Positions 6,563 to 14,776 of a stretch of DNA of 64,000 nt are shown here, piece by piece. Under the pieces are notes generated by a model. That model saw only the letters and a program-made list of their open reading frames with translations, was not told where the DNA came from and ran no database searches. Origin of the DNA: a virus; the IMG/VR virus record IMGVR_UViG_3300009009_000011, positions 37,842 through 101,841 of that record, one strand, 5' to 3'. How positions within the stretch are numbered: the stretch's first letter is position 1; the number at the start of each line of letters is the position of its first letter. Position numbers and translations under genes: made by a program.

Positions 6563-6700
6563 ATGGCTAGAGGTATAGGTGTAAGTAAATTTAGGCGTAA
6601 GCCAAGGCATAAAAGGCCTGGTATTCATGCTAAATGTAAAGAATCAAAGAATAAAAATAGTAGGAATTATGTTAAACAGTATGTTGGGCAAGGGCGTTGA
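6563..6700 (+). CDS. basic microprotein with RPGIHAK motif (45 aa)
   Basis: ATG two bases after the nrdJ stop, TGA at 6698-6700. Nearly all Lys/Arg/Asn/Gly: RRKPRHKRPGIHAK in the first half and NYVKQYVGQGR at the end. I recall similarly built tiny proteins (RPGxHAK ... GQGR) in other Bacteroidota phages, so it is probably a real conserved gene. Its charge suggests binding to RNA or DNA. Overlaps the next gene. Confidence 0.6.
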   Translation: MARGIGVSKFRRKPRHKRPGIHAKCKESKNKNSRNYVKQYVGQGR

Positions 6701-6860
6701 AGATAACATAAGGGCAGAAGTTTTAGAGATAAATAAAGACATGCCTGACGGTATATATTTATATGAAATATACCCTGGGTTTAAAACATGGATGAGTAAA
6801 CAATTAATGATAGAGGTGGAAGTAGCACTTCGTTTAAAAGTATTAGAATATGATAGGTAA
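6669..6860 (+). CDS. unknown small protein (63 aa)
   Basis: The frame is open from 6627, but starts at ATG 6669 or ATG 6681 reduce overlap with the preceding microprotein; 6669 is chosen. Acidic N-terminal helix, then GIYLYEIYPGFKTWMSKQLM. The 3' end overlaps the next gene by 11 bases. No family recognised. Confidence 0.5.
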   Translation: MLNSMLGKGVEDNIRAEVLEINKDMPDGIYLYEIYPGFKTWMSKQLMIEVEVALRLKVLEYDR

Positions 6861-7107
6861 AAAGTTTTATGTATATACCAACTGGGGCCTTTGTAAAGGC
6901 ACTGTTGTGAAAGAGAAAAAAGATGAGAAGTATAATACTGGGTTAACTCAGTATAAATTGAGAATTGATATTGATAGGAATAATACAAACAAAGATTATG
7001 GATTTTGGTTTTGTGAAGGCCAATTACATAAGTATTATTTTACAGCAATAGTATTAGAATTATTTAAACCATTTGGTTGGTTTGTTAAATCTATAATTAA
7101 AGGTTAA
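6850..7107 (+). CDS. unknown small beta-rich protein (85 aa)
   Basis: The opening GKKFYVYTNWGLCKGTVVKEKK and the following YKLRIDID and YGFWFCEGQL look like strands of an SH3-like barrel. The end is hydrophobic and basic. Starts within the previous gene's last codons. Function unknown. Confidence 0.55.
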   Translation: MIGKKFYVYTNWGLCKGTVVKEKKDEKYNTGLTQYKLRIDIDRNNTNKDYGFWFCEGQLHKYYFTAIVLELFKPFGWFVKSIIKG

Positions 7108-7108
7108 T

Positions 7109-7675
7109 ATGAAAATGTGCAAGACAGATAAATTTGAACCAGTTGAGGTTATAAAGTCCTTTTTAGGAATTAAGAAGGGGACTGTGCTGAAGTTTGATGG
7201 TGCGAGTTCTAAGTATATAAGTAGGGTTGAAGAGGAAGAAATAGGTGACAATGATTATTATTATTCAGGTCATGCTATTGCTATAGATCCTTTGATTGTT
7301 GAGAATAATTTGGGTAAACATTTTAAATTACTTGAATTAAAAGCAGCACCAGTACAACCAGCTATAGAAGAAAAAGAACAGGAAGTACCGCCTGTAAAAT
7401 TTGTTAGTTGTGAAAAAACAGAGAATACAGACGCACCAGATCAAGAACCAGTCCGTATGGAGAAGAAGAGAGAACTGCCGCCTGAAAAAGCAGATCTTGT
7501 ATTTGAATGTGGGTTGTGTCATTTTGTTAATAAGATTGCTTCTGTAAGGCACGGGGTATTTTTTCCTGTCGGCAAAGATACTTTTCTAAAAATCAAGTGT
7601 GAGAATTGTGGGATTACTACTAATATTTATTATGATATAGCAGATGATACTACAGAAGAAAGTAAACAAGGGTAG
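7109..7675 (+). CDS. unknown protein with C-terminal zinc ribbon (188 aa)
   Basis: Three parts: residues 1-80 a small globular domain; about 85-125 a Glu/Pro/Lys-rich linker; about 130-175 a zinc ribbon with FECGLCHF and KCENCG (two CxxC knuckles about 30 residues apart). Possibly a nucleic-acid or polymerase-interacting protein. Ends with TAG, with a TGA three codons further in frame. Overlaps the start of the next gene. Confidence 0.6.
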   Translation: MKMCKTDKFEPVEVIKSFLGIKKGTVLKFDGASSKYISRVEEEEIGDNDYYYSGHAIAIDPLIVENNLGKHFKLLELKAAPVQPAIEEKEQEVPPVKFVSCEKTENTDAPDQEPVRMEKKRELPPEKADLVFECGLCHFVNKIASVRHGVFFPVGKDTFLKIKCENCGITTNIYYDIADDTTEESKQG

Positions 7676-8057
7676 TTTTTATACTGACTTTGTAAATATT
7701 TTAAATGGGGTACTTCAGCTTTCTCCGAGGGAAGCTGAGGTATTTTCTCATTTATTATTGTTTAGTGATGCAGGTTATGCGGAGAATATAAATCATAAAA
7801 CAGTAAGGAAGAATATAAAATTGGTATTAGGTATTAGTGAAGCAAATTTAAGTAGGTATTTGAATACTATAAAAACTAAAGGTCTTATAGTAAAAAGTGG
7901 TGAATCTAAATGGGTAATAAATGATAACATAAAACCTGATGTTGAAGGTGATACTGTTGAGGTTTTATTTAGTTTAAAGATATTAAAAGATGTTGAAGAT
8001 AAAGCAGTTGTGGAAAAAGCTATCGCTGGTGTCTATACAAAAGACGCTGAATCATAA
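7644..8057 (+). CDS. winged-helix-like regulator (137 aa)
   Basis: Residues about 24-90 have the layout of a winged helix: LQLSPREAEVFSHLLLF (first helices), KTVRKNIKLVLGISEANLSRYLNTIKTKGLI (turn and recognition helix followed by KGLI as in MarR-type folds), then a strand pair. The C-terminal 45 residues are charged. The ATG at 7644 overlaps the previous gene by 32 bases; no better start is visible. Likely DNA-binding: a transcription regulator, or given its place before the packaging genes possibly a DNA-recognition packaging subunit. Confidence 0.6.
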   Translation: MILQKKVNKGSFYTDFVNILNGVLQLSPREAEVFSHLLLFSDAGYAENINHKTVRKNIKLVLGISEANLSRYLNTIKTKGLIVKSGESKWVINDNIKPDVEGDTVEVLFSLKILKDVEDKAVVEKAIAGVYTKDAES

Positions 8058-8274
8058 TCTAGAGTGGAAAGATGTTGAACATCAGATATATGATGAAAAT
8101 AGTAATAAAGTATATGAGATTAGGTTTTTAGGTATTAAGGTCTATAGGATTGAGAATACGGTTATTGCTAATCATGAAATACTTAAAGCGGGTAAAAAAA
8201 TAGGTTTTATATCAGATGACAAAGTTGGTGAACAAGCAAGAGTTGTTGATAAAGCAACTAGCCAAAGAATATAA
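7990..8274 (+). CDS. unknown protein (94 aa), start uncertain
   Basis: Open in a different frame from its neighbours. The ATG at 7990 would overlap the previous gene by 68 bases; GTG 8029 or CTG 8047 would give 81 or 75 residues and a more usual overlap. The body (EHQIYDENSNKVYEIRFLGIKVYR) looks like a beta hairpin. It also overlaps the next gene by 59 bases. No family recognised. Confidence 0.45.
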   Translation: MLKIKQLWKKLSLVSIQKTLNHNLEWKDVEHQIYDENSNKVYEIRFLGIKVYRIENTVIANHEILKAGKKIGFISDDKVGEQARVVDKATSQRI

Positions 8275-8614
8275 AATAGACTATAGGGTATGTAAAGCAA
8301 TAGTTAATTCTCCTTTTTTGTATTTAAAGTATTTGGTTACAGACGATTTTCAAGAGGATGGAATGCGTATACCATATTTTGGTGCTTTTTGTCAAAAAGG
8401 TGGTTATAAAAATAAAACAATGAGAACTGAAACTAGGAAAAAAATATTATTAGAAAATATAGATGAGGTTACCATTATGATGGCAACTACACAAGGTTTT
8501 ATAGTTCCGTCAAGTGATTCTGCTAAGGAAGTTATAGAGAAAGCTTGGGAAGATGGTGACTACGAAAAGATTAATTTTATTTGGGGTGGGTGGAAAGAAT
8601 ATAATGGTAGTTAA
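8216..8614 (+). CDS. small conserved-type phage protein, possibly DNA-binding (132 aa)
   Basis: The helical start KEYKIDYRVCKAIVNSPFLYLKYLVTDD is followed by RIPYFGAFCQKGGYKNKTMR. This form (HTH-like helix pair, a long aromatic helix, then a strand with FGxF and a basic stretch) is one I associate with small proteins encoded near the packaging genes of Bacteroidota phages. Function unknown. The start overlaps the previous gene; a shorter internal start is possible. Confidence 0.55.
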   Translation: MTKLVNKQELLIKQLAKEYKIDYRVCKAIVNSPFLYLKYLVTDDFQEDGMRIPYFGAFCQKGGYKNKTMRTETRKKILLENIDEVTIMMATTQGFIVPSSDSAKEVIEKAWEDGDYEKINFIWGGWKEYNGS

Positions 8615-8615
8615 T

Positions 8616-9824
8616 ATGAAGAATTTATATTATGATAAAAAGGAAAAGAAACTTAGCACTAAAAAACCTGTTGTAGAGAATCCTGATTTAAAATTTAAAG
8701 GAGAAAAAGGGGATAAAGGTGACAAAGGAGATCCTGGTGAACCTGGTAAAGATGGTAAAACTCCAGTAGAAGGGGTTGATTATTTTATAAAAGAAGGTTT
8801 AAGAGGGTTCCCTGGTAAAAATGGATCTGATGGTAAAAGTTTAGATCCTCATCATTATATACCATATATAAATGCTATAAAAGATGTTGACTTAGGCAAT
8901 CATGAATTGTATACAGATGGTATACATGTAGATGGTTCTACTGCACTTCCGCCCACAGGCCCTGGCCTTACTCTTGCTTATTTCACTGGTGCGTTTCCTG
9001 GGGATACTAGTATGATAGCATCAATGAATTGGGATGCTGGTATTCCTATTGATCTAGCAATTGAAGGTAAGGATATTAATATTGATGCAAGTGATATTAA
9101 TTTGAATGCTAGTAATGTTAATATTGGTAATGATTTGATAGCCGATGGTGGTACATGTGAGTTGGATAGAATTGAAACTTTTTATGTTAATTGTAGTGAT
9201 GGTTTTATAAAAATAAATAGTGCAGATAGTGGTGGTAGATTTTTAGTAACAGGGGATAATAGAAGTGGTTATACACATCAAAGTAGCACTACAGGTAATT
9301 ATAGTCAATTTGCGACTGGTGTAAACGTTGGTGGTGCTTTAAGTACAATTACTATTCATGATGCAGGCACAGGTTATAATGTAGATGATGTATTAGAAAT
9401 ATATCAACCAGGTATAGGTGCTTGTGGAGGTAGAGTGTGGGTTAATACAGTGGATGGTGTAGGTGGTGTTACAAGTGTAAGTGTTAATACTGGTGGTACT
9501 GCTTATATAGTTCAAGATGATCTTGAAACAGTTTTAATAGTAGGTGGTGGAACTGGTTGTAGATTAAACATAACAGGAGTTACTGTTGGAGGTTACGTGT
9601 TTTTACAATCTAATTCTGATGGTGATTCAGTTACTCAACCAATACAAATTTGGATTGACGCTGCTAAAGAATATGAGTTTTCTTCTACTAAATTAGACCT
9701 GTGTTCTAATGGTTTAAAATCTACAGGTTTGTCAGAGCATGCTGATAATGCAGCAGCTTTGCTTGCAGGATTAACCGCAGGTGATTTCTATCGTACTGCT
9801 GATGTTGTTAAAGTTGTTCATTAA
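8616..9824 (+). CDS. collagen-like fibre or spike protein (402 aa)
   Basis: ATG at 8616, one base after the previous stop; a longer frame upstream is ignored because it overlaps that gene. Residues 29-49 are a collagen-like Gly-X-Y run (Gly at 29, 32, 35, 38, 41, 44, 47) that would trimerise. Residues about 110-370 are rich in Gly, Asn, Asp and Thr with short repeats (INIDASDINLNASNVNI), as in beta-helical fibres. The end, LLAGLTAGDFYRTADVVKVVH, matches a C-terminal element seen in many phage fibres and decoration proteins. A virion surface protein is likely, though it sits before the terminase rather than with the other fibres. Confidence 0.75.
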   Translation: MKNLYYDKKEKKLSTKKPVVENPDLKFKGEKGDKGDKGDPGEPGKDGKTPVEGVDYFIKEGLRGFPGKNGSDGKSLDPHHYIPYINAIKDVDLGNHELYTDGIHVDGSTALPPTGPGLTLAYFTGAFPGDTSMIASMNWDAGIPIDLAIEGKDINIDASDINLNASNVNIGNDLIADGGTCELDRIETFYVNCSDGFIKINSADSGGRFLVTGDNRSGYTHQSSTTGNYSQFATGVNVGGALSTITIHDAGTGYNVDDVLEIYQPGIGACGGRVWVNTVDGVGGVTSVSVNTGGTAYIVQDDLETVLIVGGGTGCRLNITGVTVGGYVFLQSNSDGDSVTQPIQIWIDAAKEYEFSSTKLDLCSNGLKSTGLSEHADNAAALLAGLTAGDFYRTADVVKVVH

Positions 9825-10396
9825 TGAAAATCTTTGATATAGTAGATAATCGGGTGGTTTTAAATCCCCAATCTCTTAATATTCCAGAATTTAAAGCTAT
9901 ATGGGACAGGGATAAATCTAAGATGAAAGGTAACGCTACGAAAGAAATTTCGTATATAGTATATCTTTGTGATGAATCTGTTGATAATCCTTATCGTGCT
10001 TATAGGGAAGACGAAAGGGAGAATATGATTTTAAAAGATTTCATGGGGGTAGAATGGAAACCTGATGAATTAATAAGTAAGGCCACTGAAAAGTTCAGAG
10101 ACCTTAAACAAACTACTAATTCTAGGTTATTAAGATCAGCAAAAAAGGCAGCAGAAAAGCTGTCTGAGTATTTTGATTCTGTAGATTTTAATGTTAGGGA
10201 TTCTTATGGGAAACCTGTATTTTCATCTAGGGATTTAGCATCAAACTTGAAAGAGGTTGCGGGTATTGTTAAATCTTTAAATATGTTAGAGGAAATGGTT
10301 CGTAAAGAACAGACAGAATCTTCTAATGTACGAGGAGGTGGTGATGTAGGTTTGTATGAATTAGAGAGATCTGATTTTGATTATGGGTTAGATTAA
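9824..10396 (+). CDS. putative small terminase subunit (190 aa)
   Basis: Directly before the large terminase with TAATG coupling on both sides. The opening (IFDIVDNRVVLNPQSLNIPEFKAIWDRDKSK) is of a type common just upstream of TerL in Bacteroidota phages. A helical middle (residues about 90-165) could be an oligomerisation region. No classical N-terminal HTH is visible, so the TerS role rests on position and could be wrong; a head-assembly role is the alternative. Confidence 0.5.
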   Translation: MKIFDIVDNRVVLNPQSLNIPEFKAIWDRDKSKMKGNATKEISYIVYLCDESVDNPYRAYREDERENMILKDFMGVEWKPDELISKATEKFRDLKQTTNSRLLRSAKKAAEKLSEYFDSVDFNVRDSYGKPVFSSRDLASNLKEVAGIVKSLNMLEEMVRKEQTESSNVRGGGDVGLYELERSDFDYGLD

Positions 10397-12420
10397 TGGC
10401 AGGTGTATATAAAATTAAGGTAATTAACTGTGATAATGCTGACAAGTTTAGACCGGCAGCAGTTAATTATGAACAGTATGAGTATTATACGGCAGCTCCT
10501 ATTGGTACCACAGCTTATATGAAGTTTTGGGACGAGGAGCTTAGTCGTTGTATATTTGGGTATACTACCGAAGATGGTGAGTTTATATCTGGGTATTTTT
10601 ATTTTTATTTGAATTATTGTAGGATAGTAAAGACAGACGAAAAGGAAATCATAGATGCTCGTGGTAAAACTAGGACTATTATAAAGAGGGTTGAAAGTTT
10701 TCCTAGGTACTATGATTATGATAGGGCTTATTTTGATGCAATAGAAGAAGCAGAGAGACTTGGTAAACATCTTGTGACGATTAAGAAACGTGGTGCTGGG
10801 TATTCTTATAAAGGTGCTTCTATGTTATGTAGAAATTTTTATTGTATACCAAGGTCTAAGTCTTATGCCATTGCTGCTGAGGCAGAGTTTTTAACAAAAG
10901 ATGGGTTGCTTACAAAGGCGTGGGATATGATGTCATTTATAGATACAAAGACTGCTTTTAGTAAGCGTAGGCAAAAGAAGGATACAGGTATGCACAAAAG
11001 GGCTTCTTTTGTGATGAGGTCTGCAGATGAATATGGTATAGTATCTGAACAAGGGTATGGCTCTGAGATTATAGGTGTGAGTCTTAAAAATGACCCACAA
11101 AAAGCTAGGGGTAAACGAGCAAAGTTAATATTATGGGAAGAGGCTGGTAAATTTCCTGGGTTAAAAGAGTCTTGGCAAATAGCTAGACCTTCTGTAGAGG
11201 AAGGTAATGTTGCATTTGGTTTGATGATAGCATATGGTACTGGTGGTACTGAGGATGCTAATTATGAAGGATTGAAAGATTTGTTTTATGAACCAGACGC
11301 ATATAATGCTTTGCCCATACAAAACATTTGGGACGATGGTGCGTTAGATGGTAAACCATGTGGGTTCTTTGTACCAGAATATTTTAATGTTTATGGCAAA
11401 GATATAAATGGAATTCCATTTATGGATAAGAATGGTAATTCTAATATTCATGTTACGTTAATTTGGGCGAATGAACAACGTGATATTATAATAGAGAATT
11501 CTAGTGATAAATCTTCAATAGATAGGTATATTGCAGAGCATCCATTTAATCCAATGGAAGCAACATTGCAGATATCGGGGAATATATTTCCAAAAAAAGA
11601 TATTATAAGACATTTAGCTGAGATAAGAAATTCTAGTAAGTTAAAGAATTTTAAGCAAGTAGGTGATTTATATTTTGGGGAAGATGGTATAGTTAGATGG
11701 GAGATTAATACTAAATATAAGGATTTAACTAAGTATAGAGTTTCATCAAATGATGACCCAACAGGAGCCATAGTAATATGGGAACATCCTCCGGATGAAA
11801 TACCTTTTGGGTTGTATGTTATAGGGTGTGATAGTTATGATTATGATCAGTCATCTACAGATTCTTTAGGCTCGGCTTTTGTTTATAAACGTTTTCAAAA
11901 TTTTGAGGCCTATTATGATTTACCTGTTGCAGAATATACAGGGCGTCCAGATAAGGCTGAAACTTTTTATGAGAAGGTTAGACTTTTAGCTTTATATTAT
12001 AGAGCTAAAATCATGTATGAAAATCAAAACAAAGGTATATTTGATTATTTCTTACATAAGAAATGTGATTATTTATTGGCAGATCAGCCAGATATAATCA
12101 GAGATGTTGTAGGTGTTACAACTGTACAAAGGACAAAAGGTTGCCATATGAGCAAACCTTTAAAGATATGGGGTATAGGTTTACTTAAGGATTGGTTAAA
12201 TGAAGAGTATGCCCCAGGTAAAAAAAATCTAACAAAGATTTTTTCAGAACCTCTGCTAGAGGAATTAATAGCGTTTAATGATACTGGTAACTTTGATAGG
12301 GTGATGGCCGTGATACAAATCATGATATATCTCAGAGAGCTCTATTCTGTTACAGTTAAGAAGAATAAAGAAGTTTCTAAACGTTCTTTATTTATAGAAG
12401 GTATATTTAGAGATATTTAA
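10396..12420 (+). CDS. terL: terminase large subunit (674 aa)
   Basis: ATP-driven DNA packaging motor and nuclease. The N-terminal ATPase has a phosphate-loop region KKRGAGYSYKGAS (130-142) in place of the usual GxxGK[ST], and a Walker B KLILWEEAG with Glu248 and Glu249, followed by the coupling segment AYGTGGT. The nuclease domain begins with YVIGCDSYDYD (Asp479), with IMYENQNKGIFDYF later. Length fits crAss-like terminases. Preceded by the putative small subunit and followed by the portal. The odd P-loop may be normal in this lineage. Confidence 0.92.
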   Translation: MAGVYKIKVINCDNADKFRPAAVNYEQYEYYTAAPIGTTAYMKFWDEELSRCIFGYTTEDGEFISGYFYFYLNYCRIVKTDEKEIIDARGKTRTIIKRVESFPRYYDYDRAYFDAIEEAERLGKHLVTIKKRGAGYSYKGASMLCRNFYCIPRSKSYAIAAEAEFLTKDGLLTKAWDMMSFIDTKTAFSKRRQKKDTGMHKRASFVMRSADEYGIVSEQGYGSEIIGVSLKNDPQKARGKRAKLILWEEAGKFPGLKESWQIARPSVEEGNVAFGLMIAYGTGGTEDANYEGLKDLFYEPDAYNALPIQNIWDDGALDGKPCGFFVPEYFNVYGKDINGIPFMDKNGNSNIHVTLIWANEQRDIIIENSSDKSSIDRYIAEHPFNPMEATLQISGNIFPKKDIIRHLAEIRNSSKLKNFKQVGDLYFGEDGIVRWEINTKYKDLTKYRVSSNDDPTGAIVIWEHPPDEIPFGLYVIGCDSYDYDQSSTDSLGSAFVYKRFQNFEAYYDLPVAEYTGRPDKAETFYEKVRLLALYYRAKIMYENQNKGIFDYFLHKKCDYLLADQPDIIRDVVGVTTVQRTKGCHMSKPLKIWGIGLLKDWLNEEYAPGKKNLTKIFSEPLLEELIAFNDTGNFDRVMAVIQIMIYLRELYSVTVKKNKEVSKRSLFIEGIFRDI

Positions 12421-12431
12421 TTATAATTAAA

Positions 12432-14774
12432 ATGGTAGACAAATCTAATTTTCCTGTACAAAAATTACCTAAATACAAGAAGACCAAAGAGTGGGGCAAG
12501 GCTTCGCTTGACTCTGTAATATCAAGAGATTCTGGTGGGTTTTTAGGTGCTCAACGTAAGCAGGAGATGACTACTTGGTATGGGTTGTATAATAGTGAAT
12601 ACAATGAGGATGACTTAAAGTATGTTACTAATCCGTTTAAAGTCGAAGATGGCTTCCCTGCCAAACTTCAGAACTTTAATATTATTAGGCCTAAGATTGA
12701 TCTTTTGATAGGTGAGGAATCAAAGAGACCTTTTGATATACGGGTTATTCAAACCAATCCAGATGTAGTTACACAATTACAGGATAAGAAAAAAGAACTG
12801 CTTATGCAGTATATATCAAACGTTGTAGGGTTACAACAGGATCAAAATGGAGAGCCTATCACACCAAAAGAGATTGAGAAATATTTAAAGTATTCATATA
12901 AAACTGTTGCAGAAGAAACAGCTTATCATGCACTTAACTATTTAAAAGAAAAGTTAAATCTTAATAACGAATTTTTGAAGGGCTGGAGAGATGGGCTGAT
13001 AGCTAGTGAAGAGATATATTTTGTATCTACAATTAATGGTGAACCTTTTTTAGAACGGGTTAATCCAATAAATTGTGATTATGACAAGGACCCAGATATA
13101 GAGTTTATAGAAGACGGTGACTGGTTTGTAAGGTATATGCAGATGAGTCCAGCTACTATTTATGATAGGTTTTTTGATTTGATGGATGAAAAAGACCTTG
13201 ATAGGATGTTAGAATACGCAGGAGAAGGCAGAGCTTCTACATCTACTTTGGGTTCGTCTATGGCCGATAAGGTTGAGTTTAGAGACATGACAACTAAGAA
13301 GTATATATACTCTGGTGATACAGATTTTAATTTAGTTGAAGTTTATCACGGGGTGTGGAGATCTTATAAGAAGATTGGATTTTTAACTAGTGTAGATGAG
13401 GGGTCAGGGCAAGAACAAACAACAATAGTTAGTGAGGATTATAAGCCGTTGCCTACAGATGATATAGAATGGGATTGGATACCAGAGGTGTGGGAAGGTT
13501 ATAAAGTAGGAGATGATATATATTTAGGTATTGGACCTGTAGAATATCAGCACACTTCTATTAATAATGTGTCTTCTAGAAAACTACCGTATTGTGGTAT
13601 TATATATAATAATATAAATTCTTTACCTAAGTCATTAGTTGCCTTAATGAAACCTTTACAATATATGTATATTATATTATGGTATAGGTTGGAGCTAGCA
13701 ATAGCTAGAGATAAGGGCAAAATTATCAATATGGATATAACTCAAATACCTAAAGGTTTGGGTATTGATGTTAATCAATGGATGCATTATCTTAGTGCCC
13801 TCGGGGTTAATTTTATTAATCCTTATGATGAGGGTTGGGATATACCTGGTAGAGAGGGGGGTAAACCTGCTGCTTATAATCAGATAACTGACATTGATTT
13901 ATCTATGATGAATGTCATGGCTGGGTACATTGAACTCATGGCCAAGATAGAAGACATGATTGGTGAGATATCTGGTGTTAGTAAACAGCGTCAAGGTTCT
14001 ATATCTAAGACAGAATTAGTTGGTAATGTAGAGCGTGCTGTTATACAGTCTTCTCATATTACAGAACCTTTGTTTTGGTATCATAATCAGGTTAAGAGAA
14101 ATGCATTGACAATGTTGATAAATGTGGCTAAACATGCTTGGCGTGAAAAGCCTAACATGAGTATACATTATATATTGAATGATGCAGAGAGGGTATTCTT
14201 AAATGTTGAGGATGATTTCTTATATTCAGATTTAGATGTATTTCTTAGCGATAGTACAAAACAGAATATGGATATTGAGTCTATAAAGACTTTATTACAG
14301 CCAGCTATGCAGAATGGTGCTACTTTACTTGAAGCTGCAGAGATATTATCTTCTGATAATTTATCACAAATTAAACTCAAACTTACAGAAATAGAGAAAC
14401 GTAAGGAAGAGTTAATGGCTCAGCAAGCACAAGCAGAACAACAGCAAGTACAGATGGAGGCTCAATTTAAAATGGAAGATCTTCGTATTAAGGAAGAAGA
14501 TTCTATACGTAGGGCAGAGACTCAAATACAAGTTGCATTGCTTGGTGCTAATAGTAAGGATGGTGATGCTAATAATAATGGTACTTTAGATCAAATGGAT
14601 TTAATGGATTTTCAATTACAATTGGAGAAGCAAAAAGAGGAAGTAAAGATTAAAGATGCACAAGTTAAAGAGACTGTGCGTAAGAATAAAAAAGCTGAAG
14701 AGCAACGTCAGCAAGAAATAGAAATAAAACGTAAGATTGCAAACAAACCGAGGACAACAAGTAATAGTAAATAG
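12432..14774 (+). CDS. portal protein (780 aa)
   Basis: Forms the dodecameric ring through which DNA enters and leaves the head. The call rests on size, position between TerL and capsid, and typical portal features: N-terminal NIIRPKIDLLIGEESKRPFDI, a central alpha/beta core, TDIDLSMMNVMAGYIELMAKIEDMIGEISGVSKQRQGS (the conserved region before the crown), and a long C-terminal coiled coil rich in Gln/Glu/Lys (about residues 645-780) like the barrel of crAss-like portals. Ends in TAG, with TGA one codon later formed by the next gene's start. Confidence 0.88.
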   Translation: MVDKSNFPVQKLPKYKKTKEWGKASLDSVISRDSGGFLGAQRKQEMTTWYGLYNSEYNEDDLKYVTNPFKVEDGFPAKLQNFNIIRPKIDLLIGEESKRPFDIRVIQTNPDVVTQLQDKKKELLMQYISNVVGLQQDQNGEPITPKEIEKYLKYSYKTVAEETAYHALNYLKEKLNLNNEFLKGWRDGLIASEEIYFVSTINGEPFLERVNPINCDYDKDPDIEFIEDGDWFVRYMQMSPATIYDRFFDLMDEKDLDRMLEYAGEGRASTSTLGSSMADKVEFRDMTTKKYIYSGDTDFNLVEVYHGVWRSYKKIGFLTSVDEGSGQEQTTIVSEDYKPLPTDDIEWDWIPEVWEGYKVGDDIYLGIGPVEYQHTSINNVSSRKLPYCGIIYNNINSLPKSLVALMKPLQYMYIILWYRLELAIARDKGKIINMDITQIPKGLGIDVNQWMHYLSALGVNFINPYDEGWDIPGREGGKPAAYNQITDIDLSMMNVMAGYIELMAKIEDMIGEISGVSKQRQGSISKTELVGNVERAVIQSSHITEPLFWYHNQVKRNALTMLINVAKHAWREKPNMSIHYILNDAERVFLNVEDDFLYSDLDVFLSDSTKQNMDIESIKTLLQPAMQNGATLLEAAEILSSDNLSQIKLKLTEIEKRKEELMAQQAQAEQQQVQMEAQFKMEDLRIKEEDSIRRAETQIQVALLGANSKDGDANNNGTLDQMDLMDFQLQLEKQKEEVKIKDAQVKETVRKNKKAEEQRQQEIEIKRKIANKPRTTSNSK

Positions 14775-14776
14775 TT

